From NCBI GenBank assembly GCA_021776245.1, contig JAJFGF010000047.1, forward strand, positions 62,001 to 126,000: 64,000 nt of DNA, given 5' to 3'. The first letter of the stretch is position 1. The number at the start of each line of letters is the position of its first letter. This document shows, one piece after another, positions 25,829-34,568 of this stretch. The notes under the pieces were generated by a model. That model was not told the origin of the DNA, made no database searches, and saw only the letters and a list, made by a program, of their open reading frames with translations. The position numbers and the translations under genes are program-made. Source of the DNA: Hyphococcus sp. GTDB lineage: Bacteria > Pseudomonadota > Alphaproteobacteria > Caulobacterales > Parvularculaceae.

Positions 25829-27595
25829 TCATTGTGCAGGATATGCGCGGCCTTTAAAAACCACGCCCCAGACGCCGATATCATTCAGCGCGCTCGCGCC
25901 CAGCTGATAAGGGTCTGCATCCAGAACCGCAAAATCCGCGCGCTTGCCCGCCTCGATCGAGCCGATTTCCTCCTCAAGGCCCAGAACATAAGCTGCATCG
26001 ATCGTGACTGCGCGCAATGCCTTGTCGAGGGACAACCGTTCCTCCGGCGCCATAACTGAACCTTCCATGGTTTTGCGATTGGCGGCGATCCAGGCGAGGA
26101 ACAGAGGATCGACTGGCGCCATGGTGAGATCTGAATGAAGCGCCAGCTTTATGGACTTGTCCTCAAGCGAGCCGAGCCGGGAGATTTGCGAGGCGCGCTC
26201 ATATCCCAATCCGCGTTCGGCATATTTATCACTTAAGACATAGACATAATTTGGTTGCGCCGAGACCAGCACACCAAGCGCGGCGATGCGGGTATTTTGA
26301 TCCTCACGGGAATAGCCAAGATGTTCCAGCGTCAAACGGTGATCGTCGCGCGGCGTCTCCGTTTGCAGCGCTTCCACCACATCGAGAACAGCGTCGAGAC
26401 CGGCGTCTCCATTGACATGCCAATGGATCGTAACGCCGGCGTTCCAGAATGCGCGCGCATATTCTTCGAATTCCTCCGGCGGGTTGATCCATTTGCCCTG
26501 ATGACCGTCATCATAGCCCGGCGGCCCCATCTGCATATATTGCGAGAAAAACGCGCCGTCAGCGAACAGCTTGATACGGTTGTTGACGAAAACGCGCCTC
26601 GATTTATCGCGCGCTTGCGCGGTAACGTAATCAACGGCGGCCGCGACGGAACCGGCTTTTCTGATGACCGAATTTGCATCGGGGACGAGCATCACCCGCG
26701 CCGGATTTCCCGACGCTTCGCCGAAGGCGGCGTCAATGAGTGCGCGCTCGGGTTCAAATCCGGCGAAAAGGCCCGTCGCCATATCCGCAATCATGGTGAC
26801 CCCGTTTTCCCGCATCATTTGTTTCATCGCGTCAAAGCCCGCGTTCAAGCGCATCGGCGATAGAATATATGGCCGCATTGGCGGCAGTGCGGCGGCAAGG
26901 CCGGTTTCGAAAAAATGCCCCTTGTCAAAATCACCATGCGCGGGATCCGCGCCGGAATCGCGCATCGCCAGATCATAGGCCTCGCGTGTATCGAGACTGA
27001 ATAATTTCATCGCCGCGCTGTTGAGTATGACTTCGTGAAACGACCGGTGCCAGACAATAACCGGACGCGCCGGCGCAATTGCATCAAGCGCCGTCCGGTC
27101 AATGGGACCATGCCAAAGCTGGTGGTAGCCCCAGGTGAAAAACGGCGTTGTCGCCTCATCGGCGCCAAGCGCGGAACTTAACCGCGCATGATAGTCTTCC
27201 GGATTGCGCGACGGCGCCGATACGCCCGACGGCAAGTCCCAGCCCTCCGGCGTGATGAAATGCATCGGCAATAAAAACGCCATCATGGGATGGAGATGCG
27301 GGTCGATCAGCCCCGGCATGAGCACTTTGCCGGCAAATTGCCGATCGAACGTGAAGGCCGCGCCGTCCAGCGCGCTCGATATTTCCTCAATCGACGCACT
27401 GACCGCCAAAATGCGCCCATCGCCCGTCGCAACATAGCGGGCGCGCGGCTGGTCCGGATTCATTGTGACGATTGTTTCCGCTTCATAGACAGTGATTTCG
27501 AGGCCAGCGTAGCCGTCGGCGTGGCTCGTAGTCTTGTCTTGCGTACAGGCTGCAAGTAGCGACAAGGCGCCAATCGCCAACAAGCAGATGCGCAT
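25829..27595 (-). CDS. YtcJ-like amidohydrolase, lipoprotein
   Basis: Metal-dependent hydrolase of the amidohydrolase superfamily (588 aa). Metal site motif MPGLIDPHLHP near residue 90, later HWHVNGDAG and LALHSDLTMAP, and the family tail GSIEAGKRADFAVLDADP are present. The ATG at 27595 is chosen because it overlaps the stop of the upstream sulfatase (TGATG) and starts a clean lipoprotein signal ending LLAAC; a GTG at 27619 would add eight residues. YtcJ-like enzymes act on varied N-substituted substrates; the natural one here is unknown. Confidence 0.88.
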   Translation of the reverse strand: MRICLLAIGALSLLAACTQDKTTSHADGYAGLEITVYEAETIVTMNPDQPRARYVATGDGRILAVSASIEEISSALDGAAFTFDRQFAGKVLMPGLIDPHLHPMMAFLLPMHFITPEGWDLPSGVSAPSRNPEDYHARLSSALGADEATTPFFTWGYHQLWHGPIDRTALDAIAPARPVIVWHRSFHEVILNSAAMKLFSLDTREAYDLAMRDSGADPAHGDFDKGHFFETGLAAALPPMRPYILSPMRLNAGFDAMKQMMRENGVTMIADMATGLFAGFEPERALIDAAFGEASGNPARVMLVPDANSVIRKAGSVAAAVDYVTAQARDKSRRVFVNNRIKLFADGAFFSQYMQMGPPGYDDGHQGKWINPPEEFEEYARAFWNAGVTIHWHVNGDAGLDAVLDVVEALQTETPRDDHRLTLEHLGYSREDQNTRIAALGVLVSAQPNYVYVLSDKYAERGLGYERASQISRLGSLEDKSIKLALHSDLTMAPVDPLFLAWIAANRKTMEGSVMAPEERLSLDKALRAVTIDAAYVLGLEEEIGSIEAGKRADFAVLDADPYQLGASALNDIGVWGVVFKGRAYPAQ

Positions 27596-29598
27596 CAGGG
27601 AGACACCACGTCGAACCAAAGATCGAACTGATCATGGGTCTGCAGGAATTGCACAAACTCGAGCGGATTGCCGTCTACCTTGATCGCGCCTCTTGCCAGC
27701 TTTCCCTGAAACGTCGCATCGCCCAAAGTGATTTCATCAAGATCGGCGCGCTTTAAGTGCACAACAATCGTGGCGTCGTCATAATGTGACGCCTGTTTTT
27801 GCACCGCGATGCCGTTTTCGATGCGTATGCCAAAGATCTCCTGTGTATCGTCGAAGGAAAAATTCACGACATGGTCGCGTTTTGCTTTTTCCGGGTTGAC
27901 CCGTACCGCCAGCGCATCAAAATAATCAGCTGACGGGATCGCTTGAACGAAATCGCGATTGGCGATGTTGACCGCATCATCTTTCTTGACGCCGTCGCGC
28001 AACTCCATCGCCGCCGCCAGATAGTAGTTGCGCCAGATTGAGCTTTCCGATTGAAAGCCAAGCTGCTCATAAGCGCCGGCTAAAAACGCACGCGCGGTTT
28101 TGTTTTTCGGTTCAGCAAAGACAAGATGGTTCATCAAGGTCGCAACCCAGCGATAGTCGCCTTTTTCATACGCCGCGCTTGCGTTGGCAATCATCGCATC
28201 CGCACCGCCCGCCAGTTCAACAAACCGCTTTGCCTGTTCTTCCGGCGGATGTGGATTGAGATTGGCGGGATTGCCGTCCCACCAGCCAAAATACCGCTGA
28301 TAGGTCGCTTTGGCGTTGTGATTGACGGTCCCGTAGTAACCGCGTGTCGAAAAATCCTCAGCCATGAATTGCGGCTCGCCAATCATGTCTGCGATCTCGT
28401 GCATCGTATAGCCAGCATTGGCGAGGCGCATGGTTTGATCATGAACAAAACGATAAGCGTCGCGCTGATGTTCAAGATAAGTCCGCACATTATCTGCACC
28501 CCAGGTCGGCCAGTTATGAGAAGCAAGGACAACATCGGATTTGTCGCCGAACATTGCGAGCGCTTCATCGAGGCGTTTTGACCAGGCAAGCGCATCGCGC
28601 ACTTTGGCGCCGCGCAGCGTCAGGACATTATGCATGGTCCCCGTCGCAAGCTCTGCAGTGTGCAGCGCCCGAAATTGCGGCAGATAGAACATGAACTCAG
28701 CCGGCGCTTCAGTGTCGGGCGCGTTGATAAAGACAAATTCGACGCCATCGATAACAAGGCGCGCGCCTGTTTCGTTTACCGTTTCTGTGGGACGCATAAA
28801 ACCGACAACACCGGATGAAAGCGCTTTGCCGATCCCGGAATCGACCTGGCCCGCCGGTCCCGCCGGAAGATCATTGCCGAACTGAAAGCCTGCCCGGCGC
28901 GCCATCGCATTACCGGCCAGCACATTTTCACTGATCGCGGATTCTGAAAATCCTTCCGGCGCGATAATGCGCACGGCGCCGGCCGCGACCTCATCGTCCG
29001 AAATAACGCCGCGTACCCCGCCAAAATGATCCCCGTGACTGTGCGTAAAAAGCACTGCCGTGACCGGGCGCGGGCCCAGTTCCCGCTGCAACAGCGCAAG
29101 CGCCGCTGCAGCCGTTTCTTTCGTCAGCATTGGATCGATCAGGATCCAGCCGGTTTCGCCGCGGATCGCGGTCATCACCGACAGATCATAACCTCGTAGC
29201 TGATAAACGCGGTCTGTAACCTCAAATAGACCATGAATGGAATTGAGTTTTGCCTGGCGCCACAAGGATGGGTTCACGGTCGCCGGCGCGTCGCCGTCAA
29301 GGAAGTGATAGCGCGCCTGATCCCAAACCACGCGGCCGTCCGCGTCATTGATAACGCCGTCTTCAATTGCCGCGATAAATCCCCGGCGCGCATCTTCAAA
29401 ATCGCATTGCTCGTCAATCGGCAGATTTGCGCCAAAGCGTTCATTGGCTTCGCGCGTCGCGGCAGTTGCTGCAAAGGCTTCAGGCAAGCGTATCGCCACG
29501 TCGCCGGGAGCAATATTTGCGATCTCGCTCTGCTCCTCACCGCTGCACGCTGCGATCAACAAAAATGTGAACGGCAAAACCGCATGCTTCAAGCGCAT
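27595..29598 (-). CDS. Alkylsulfatase of the SdsA/BDS1 type, lipoprotein
   Basis: A 667-aa class III alkylsulfatase: metallo-beta-lactamase domain with the zinc motif THSHGDHFGG (His186, His188, Asp190, His191), a helical dimerisation domain (AYEKGDYRWVATLMNHLVFA, then AEPKNKTARAFLAGAYEQLG) and a C-terminal SCP2-like domain. The family cleaves primary alkyl sulfates such as dodecyl sulfate to alcohol and sulfate. The signal ends in lipobox IAAC. Its stop overlaps the amidohydrolase start and it begins 22 bases after the PQQ dehydrogenase stop, so all three share an operon. Product alcohol would suit that dehydrogenase. Confidence 0.9.
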   Translation of the reverse strand: MRLKHAVLPFTFLLIAACSGEEQSEIANIAPGDVAIRLPEAFAATAATREANERFGANLPIDEQCDFEDARRGFIAAIEDGVINDADGRVVWDQARYHFLDGDAPATVNPSLWRQAKLNSIHGLFEVTDRVYQLRGYDLSVMTAIRGETGWILIDPMLTKETAAAALALLQRELGPRPVTAVLFTHSHGDHFGGVRGVISDDEVAAGAVRIIAPEGFSESAISENVLAGNAMARRAGFQFGNDLPAGPAGQVDSGIGKALSSGVVGFMRPTETVNETGARLVIDGVEFVFINAPDTEAPAEFMFYLPQFRALHTAELATGTMHNVLTLRGAKVRDALAWSKRLDEALAMFGDKSDVVLASHNWPTWGADNVRTYLEHQRDAYRFVHDQTMRLANAGYTMHEIADMIGEPQFMAEDFSTRGYYGTVNHNAKATYQRYFGWWDGNPANLNPHPPEEQAKRFVELAGGADAMIANASAAYEKGDYRWVATLMNHLVFAEPKNKTARAFLAGAYEQLGFQSESSIWRNYYLAAAMELRDGVKKDDAVNIANRDFVQAIPSADYFDALAVRVNPEKAKRDHVVNFSFDDTQEIFGIRIENGIAVQKQASHYDDATIVVHLKRADLDEITLGDATFQGKLARGAIKVDGNPLEFVQFLQTHDQFDLWFDVVSP

Positions 29599-29620
29599 TT
29601 CAATTCCTCCCTAGTAATTT

Positions 29621-31813
29621 TTATTGCGATGCGTTTCTTACGTCTTGCGTGATCTGTTCATAGAACGCCTCGTCAAAGCCGCTATTGGCTTCGGAGATAA
29701 CATAAGCGCGGATCGCTTCCGATTGTTCGCGGTCAAGTATCGAGCCAAAATTTCCCATGCCCAACGTCGCGCGTGCGCCCTCACGCACGACCGCGTTCCA
29801 GGCGTCGGCATCGCCAAGCAAAGGCGAGTAGCGCAAATTTGGAATCAGACCCGAAGATTGCGCCTGATCCCCGTGACAGGTGACGCACAAATTTGCATAG
29901 GCGTGAACGCCGGCCGCAACCGTTTCTGCGGAGGCCGTTGCACGGGGCGGCCTTGGCGCGATTGCTTGAGGGTTGGCGACCGCCGGCAAGGCGCCGTTCG
30001 CGCCAATTTTAAAGACCAGGACGCGGCCGACATTGGGCGTACTGCCAGTGGGCAGCGGACCGCCAAAGCCAAGCACGAATGACCCGCCCCAGCCCGCAGC
30101 GACGGCGACATATTGCTCACCGTCCAGCGCATAGCTGATTGGCGCTGCGACGATCCCGGTCTGCGAAAAATACCGCCATAATTGCGCGCCGCTATCGGCG
30201 TCATAGGCGGCAAAATGCGCATCCGCCGTACCCTGAAAAATCAGTCCGCCAGCTGTTGAAAGAACCCCGCCATTCCATGGGCCGCCATGTTCGACGGACC
30301 AGGCCGATTCCTGCTTTACCGGGTCCCAGGCCAAAAGGCGCCCGCGCACCATGGAACGCAGCGCCCGGAATTGCGCTTCATCGCCTGGCAATATCGCGAG
30401 GGAAAAATCTGACCCTGTGTTCCAGACGCCTTGCCGATATTCATAGGACTGATCGTCGGCGTAAACCCACGGCGCTTCCTGGGCTGGAATATAGACGAGG
30501 CCGGTTTCGGGATTAAACGACATGGGATGCCAATTATGCGCGCCCAGGGGTCCCGGCAATTGCAGATAAGGCGCCTTGCCCGGCCAGCGCGCATCCGCGA
30601 TTTCGACAGGGCGCCCTGTATCCGGATCAATATGCGTTGCCCAGTTCACCGGCACGAAATTCTTCGCTGAAATGAATTCACCGGTTTCACGATCCAGGAC
30701 ATAAAAGAAGCCGTTTTTCGGCGCCTGCATGATGGTCTTGCGCATCACGCCGTCGATTTCGAGATCGGCGAGGATCATATGCTGGGTCGCGGTGTAGTCC
30801 CAGGTCTCGCCCGGCGTCGTTTGATAATGCCAGACATAGTCGCCGGTATCCGGCCGCAGCGCGACGATCGATGAGAGGAATAGATTATCGCCGCCGCCGG
30901 GGCTGCGTATTTCCTGGTTCCAGGGCGAACCGTTGCCAACGCCGATATAAAAAAGATCAAGCTCGGGGTCATAGGCCATTGAATCCCAGACCGTGCCGCC
31001 GCCGCCGGCTTTCCACCACTCGCCGTTCCATGTGGTCATGGCGTTCGCCATCACGTCGTTTTCCGGATTCTTCGAAAGATCGCCGGGCACTGTATAAAAC
31101 CGCCAGGCAATTTTGCCGGTATCGGCGTCATAAGCCGTGACATAACCGCGAACGCCAAGTTCGGCGCCGCCATTGCCGATGATCACGTTGCCTTTGACGA
31201 CGCGCGGCGCGCCGGTGACCGAATAGGGTTTGGAAAGATCGACCGTCTGAACATCCCAGCGCATTTCGCCGGTTTTGGCGTCAAGGGCGATCAGCCTTCC
31301 GTCGATCGTCCCGGTGAAGATTTTATCGCCCCATAAAGCAACGCCGCGATTGACAATATCGCAGCACATAAACGCTGCGCGCGACCGGTCCACTTGCGGA
31401 TCGTAGCGCCATATTTCTTCGCCGGAGCGCGCATCAAGCGCGTAGACAATATTCCAGCTGGCGGTAACATACATGACGCCGTCATGAACAATCGGCGTTG
31501 CTTCAATGCCGCGGCTTGTTCCAAGATCGAAAGACCATGCAAGGCCAAGCCCGTTGACATTGTCGCGGGTAATTTCTGCAAGCGGCGAAAATCTCTGTTC
31601 CGAATAGGTGCGTCCATGGCTGAGCCATTCGCCGGGATTTGCATCTGCATTTATGATTGCGTCGGCTGGATCGGCGGGGGCCGGGATTTGCGCCGCGCCT
31701 TCTGGCGGCAGCGCCGCTTGACCCGGCGCGCCGTCTTCGCCGCTGCATCCTGATAATATTCCGGCAAGAGCGCCAATAGCGAAAAGCGCCTTCAGCCTGA
31801 TTGCGCCGGCCAT
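29621..31813 (-). CDS. PQQ-dependent quinohaemoprotein alcohol dehydrogenase
   Basis: A 730-aa periplasmic dehydrogenase: lipoprotein signal (GILSGC), an eight-bladed PQQ propeller and a C-terminal cytochrome c domain with CVTCH. Vicinal cysteines (FMCCDIV) form the active-site disulfide ring of this class; tryptophan-docking blades such as GEIVW-like GKIAWRFYTVPGD and LYWD-type GGGTVWDSMAYDPELDLFYI with the catalytic Asp region are present. It oxidises primary alcohols and passes electrons through haem to the respiratory chain. First gene of the dehydrogenase-sulfatase-amidohydrolase operon. Confidence 0.92.
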   Translation of the reverse strand: MAGAIRLKALFAIGALAGILSGCSGEDGAPGQAALPPEGAAQIPAPADPADAIINADANPGEWLSHGRTYSEQRFSPLAEITRDNVNGLGLAWSFDLGTSRGIEATPIVHDGVMYVTASWNIVYALDARSGEEIWRYDPQVDRSRAAFMCCDIVNRGVALWGDKIFTGTIDGRLIALDAKTGEMRWDVQTVDLSKPYSVTGAPRVVKGNVIIGNGGAELGVRGYVTAYDADTGKIAWRFYTVPGDLSKNPENDVMANAMTTWNGEWWKAGGGGTVWDSMAYDPELDLFYIGVGNGSPWNQEIRSPGGGDNLFLSSIVALRPDTGDYVWHYQTTPGETWDYTATQHMILADLEIDGVMRKTIMQAPKNGFFYVLDRETGEFISAKNFVPVNWATHIDPDTGRPVEIADARWPGKAPYLQLPGPLGAHNWHPMSFNPETGLVYIPAQEAPWVYADDQSYEYRQGVWNTGSDFSLAILPGDEAQFRALRSMVRGRLLAWDPVKQESAWSVEHGGPWNGGVLSTAGGLIFQGTADAHFAAYDADSGAQLWRYFSQTGIVAAPISYALDGEQYVAVAAGWGGSFVLGFGGPLPTGSTPNVGRVLVFKIGANGALPAVANPQAIAPRPPRATASAETVAAGVHAYANLCVTCHGDQAQSSGLIPNLRYSPLLGDADAWNAVVREGARATLGMGNFGSILDREQSEAIRAYVISEANSGFDEAFYEQITQDVRNASQ

Positions 31814-32059
31814 ATCTCTCCCTTTCAGGCGGTTCGCCCGCCCATCTATGTTTTTGGGACTATATGAAGGCGATTGAATGGACCGCGCCAGTGTAAATGG
31901 CAGTCACCCGGGCGACAATTGGGAACCGCTGCCGCCACGCGCCAATGCCCGGGGGCTTTGCGCCATGCATGGGGCCTGGCGCGGTGATTGGGCGGAACGC
32001 CGATAGTTTCGGCCAGTTTCACCGCTCTCGGGTTTGGCGAAGATGAACCGGCGCCGGGC
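31814..32059. other. Intergenic region before the PQQ dehydrogenase operon
   Basis: About 245 bases between the dehydrogenase start and the end of the Crp/Fnr gene, both on the minus strand. It should hold the operon promoter. Frames open here (for example 31846-32118 minus) show no protein-like signal and overlap the regulator's end. Confidence 0.4.
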
Positions 32060-32779
32060 CTATTTGGAAGAGGTAACCCTATCGGCCTGCGCGGCAAGCT
32101 TGCGCAGAGCGGCCACATCGATGATCGTCACTGCGCCATAAGAAGTTTTCAATACGCCAAGCTTTTGAAGTTTGGATAATACCTTGTTGATGGCCTGACG
32201 CGAAGCGCCAACCATCAGGCCCAATTCCTTTTGCGGTATCGTTAGCCGTTCTACTGATTCGCCCCTCGCCTTGGCGCTTGCCGCAAGCCAGGCAAGGCGC
32301 GAAGCCACCCGCGCTTCAAGCGTAAAGACAGCGATCTCTTCGATAAATTGCAGCGCCGTCCGCGCGACGCGTGTCATGTTGTCGAGCAGAATCGCATCCA
32401 TTGCCGGATATTTTTTTCGCAACATTTTGAGTTTTTCGGGCGACAAAACCCGGAGTTCGCAATCCGTATGCGCTTCAGCAAAAAGCTCATAGGGCTTTCC
32501 GTCCACGACCGCGATATCGCCAATACATTCCGTCGGGTAAAACAGCTTCAACACCAGTTCGCGGCCTCCAGGCGTCAAGAAGAAAAGCCGGACGCTGCCT
32601 TTTTCGAGTCGGAAAACCCCTTTCGACGACGCGCCGCGCCCATAAAGCAATGCACCGGCGGGCGCCTTTAACGGCCTCATTTCGGCAATTACCGCAGAAC
32701 GTATCTCCGTCGGCAATGCGCCTATCCAATCAAGTATTTCTGCCCCTTTCGGCACAGTCTTTCCCCCATTGATCGTCAA
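32060..32779 (-). CDS. Crp/Fnr-family transcriptional regulator
   Basis: A 239-aa regulator: cyclic-nucleotide-binding-like beta roll (APAGALLYGRGASSKGVFRL, GELVLKLF-like GGRELVLKLFYPTECIGDIA), a dimerisation helix, and a C-terminal winged helix-turn-helix (LTIPQKELGLMVGASRQAIN). There is no N-terminal cysteine cluster of Fnr, so it is not an iron-sulfur oxygen sensor; the effector is unknown. It lies directly upstream of, and on the same strand as, the PQQ dehydrogenase operon and divergent from the aldehyde dehydrogenase, so it is placed to control both. Confidence 0.9.
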   Translation of the reverse strand: MTINGGKTVPKGAEILDWIGALPTEIRSAVIAEMRPLKAPAGALLYGRGASSKGVFRLEKGSVRLFFLTPGGRELVLKLFYPTECIGDIAVVDGKPYELFAEAHTDCELRVLSPEKLKMLRKKYPAMDAILLDNMTRVARTALQFIEEIAVFTLEARVASRLAWLAASAKARGESVERLTIPQKELGLMVGASRQAINKVLSKLQKLGVLKTSYGAVTIIDVAALRKLAAQADRVTSSK

Positions 32780-32882
32780 GTCAGCGACACTCTAAACCGT
32801 TTTAAACACACATAAAAGCCGGGTCGCACTTTAAAAAACCCGGAAAAGTTTTTCGGCGCACGCGCGAGCAAACGAATCGATT

Positions 32883-32909
32883 TTGCGCCTCGCGAAACAC
32901 TAATATAAT
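32883..32909 (+). promoter_or_regulatory. Possible promoter upstream of the aldehyde dehydrogenase
   Basis: TTGCGC at 32883-32888 and a consensus-like TATAAT at 32904-32909, 15 bases apart, about 190 bases before the gene. The spacer is short and alphaproteobacterial promoters vary, so this is weak. The 320-base gap (32780-33099) also contains CCGGGT/ACCCGG arms at 32819 and 32838. Confidence 0.25.
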
Positions 32910-33099
32910 AAGCGATCAGAAATCGGCTGGCGGCGAAATTCAATGCGGCGTCCTGATATATTATCGGCCGCGATACGCTGCCTGCCGTGACTGCTTTTCA
33001 GGCTGTCTCATGAACAAAAACGGCGATAATATGGCCGACATGATTGTATGTGCGGACAATGCATAAGTGCTGTAACGAGAAATCCATAACGGAGACCCT

Positions 33100-34527
33100 A
33101 TGCGCAACCTGACAAAATTCTATATCGACGGCGCCTGGACAGCCGCGGCCGGCCGGCCGGTTCTTGAAATCATCAATCCTGCTGATGAAACCGCGTTTGC
33201 GCAAATTTCCCTCGGCAATGCTAACGACGTCGATGACGCCGCCATCGCCGCCCGGAACGCCTTTGACCGCTACGCACAATCCAGCCGCCAGGACCGGCTC
33301 AGCCTTTTTGAACAAATTCTCGAGGCCTATCAGGCCCGCTATGCGGAACTCGCGGCGGCGATCAGCGAAGAAATGGGCGCGCCAATAAAACTCGCAATGG
33401 AAGCGCAGGCGGCGACCGGCCTTGCGCATTTTCAAACCGCGATGACCATACTAAAGGACTACAAATTCACTGAAAATCGCGGCGCTTTTGACCTCATCAG
33501 GGAACCGGTCGGCGTTGTCGGCCTGATCACCCCATGGAACTGGCCGGTGAACCAGATCGCCTGCAAAGTGGCGCCCGCCCTGGCGGCGGGCTGTACGATT
33601 GTCCTCAAACCATCGGAAGTGGCGCCGGTCTCGGCCTGTATCCTGACGGAAATTTTGGATGCGGCCGGCGTGCCCAAAGGCGTTTTTAATATGGTGAACG
33701 GCACAGGGCCGGAAGTTGGCGCAGCGATTGCCGCCCATCCGGAAATCGACATGGTCTCGTTTACCGGCTCCACCAGGGCCGGCGTTGAAGTCGCCAAAGC
33801 TGCGGCGCCGACAGTGAAACGCGTCGCCCAGGAACTCGGCGGCAAATCCGCAAATATCATCCTTGACGATGCAGATCTAAAACAGGCGGTCAGTCACGGC
33901 GTCATCGCCTGCATGATGAATTCAGGCCAATCCTGCAATGCGCCGACACGCATGCTCATCCCCGCGGCAAAAATGAACCAGGCCGCCGAAATTGCAGAAG
34001 CCGCCGCCGCAACGGTCAAAACCGGAGACCCGAAAGACGAAGCGACAATGATCGGCCCCGTCGCCAGCGCGCAGCAATGGGCCAAGATACAGCGAATGAT
34101 CGATCAGGGTCTCGCGCAGGGCGCCAGGCTGGTCGCCGGTGGGACCGGCAAGCCGGAAGGCCTTGAAAAAGGCTATTATGTAAAGCCGACAGTCTTTGCC
34201 AATGTCACGAATGATATGACGATAGCGCGGGAAGAGATATTCGGACCGGTCCTGTCAATGATTGCCTATGCGGATGAAGACGACGCCGTGGCGATCGCTA
34301 ATGACACGCCTTACGGGCTTGCCGCCTATGTCTTCAGCGGCGATCTCGGCCATGCGGAAAAAGTCGCCAAACGATTGCGCGCCGGTCAGGTTCAGCTCAA
34401 TGGCGCGGGCGTTGATTTTTCAGCGCCGTTTGGCGGTTACAAACAATCGGGCAATGGACGCGAATGGGGCGAATTCGGCTTCGAAGATTTTCTCGAGACC
34501 AAAGCTGTCATTCGACCGGCGGGATGA
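33100..34527 (+). CDS. NAD(P)-dependent aldehyde dehydrogenase
   Basis: A 475-aa member of the aldehyde dehydrogenase superfamily. Catalytic Cys279 (NSGQSCNAPT), general-base Glu245 (QELGGKSANI), oxyanion Asn147 (TPWNWPV) and the cofactor motif FTGSTRAGVE are all present. ATG 33100 follows ACGGAGA. It oxidises an aldehyde to the acid. Being divergent from the Crp/Fnr gene and the alcohol dehydrogenase/sulfatase operon, it may finish oxidation of the alcohols they make; this is inference. The DUF3604 gene follows 41 bases later. Confidence 0.92.
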   Translation: MRNLTKFYIDGAWTAAAGRPVLEIINPADETAFAQISLGNANDVDDAAIAARNAFDRYAQSSRQDRLSLFEQILEAYQARYAELAAAISEEMGAPIKLAMEAQAATGLAHFQTAMTILKDYKFTENRGAFDLIREPVGVVGLITPWNWPVNQIACKVAPALAAGCTIVLKPSEVAPVSACILTEILDAAGVPKGVFNMVNGTGPEVGAAIAAHPEIDMVSFTGSTRAGVEVAKAAAPTVKRVAQELGGKSANIILDDADLKQAVSHGVIACMMNSGQSCNAPTRMLIPAAKMNQAAEIAEAAAATVKTGDPKDEATMIGPVASAQQWAKIQRMIDQGLAQGARLVAGGTGKPEGLEKGYYVKPTVFANVTNDMTIAREEIFGPVLSMIAYADEDDAVAIANDTPYGLAAYVFSGDLGHAEKVAKRLRAGQVQLNGAGVDFSAPFGGYKQSGNGREWGEFGFEDFLETKAVIRPAG

Positions 34528-34568
34528 ACCGTCAAACACGCAATCGACAATGAGGGACTTAAACAAAG

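Noticed and set aside
25658-26059. Plus-strand open frame with a hydrophobic N-terminus in the gap before the amidohydrolase
   Set aside because: It starts at TTG without a ribosome site and most of its length is antisense to the amidohydrolase; beyond the first 40 residues it is not protein-like.
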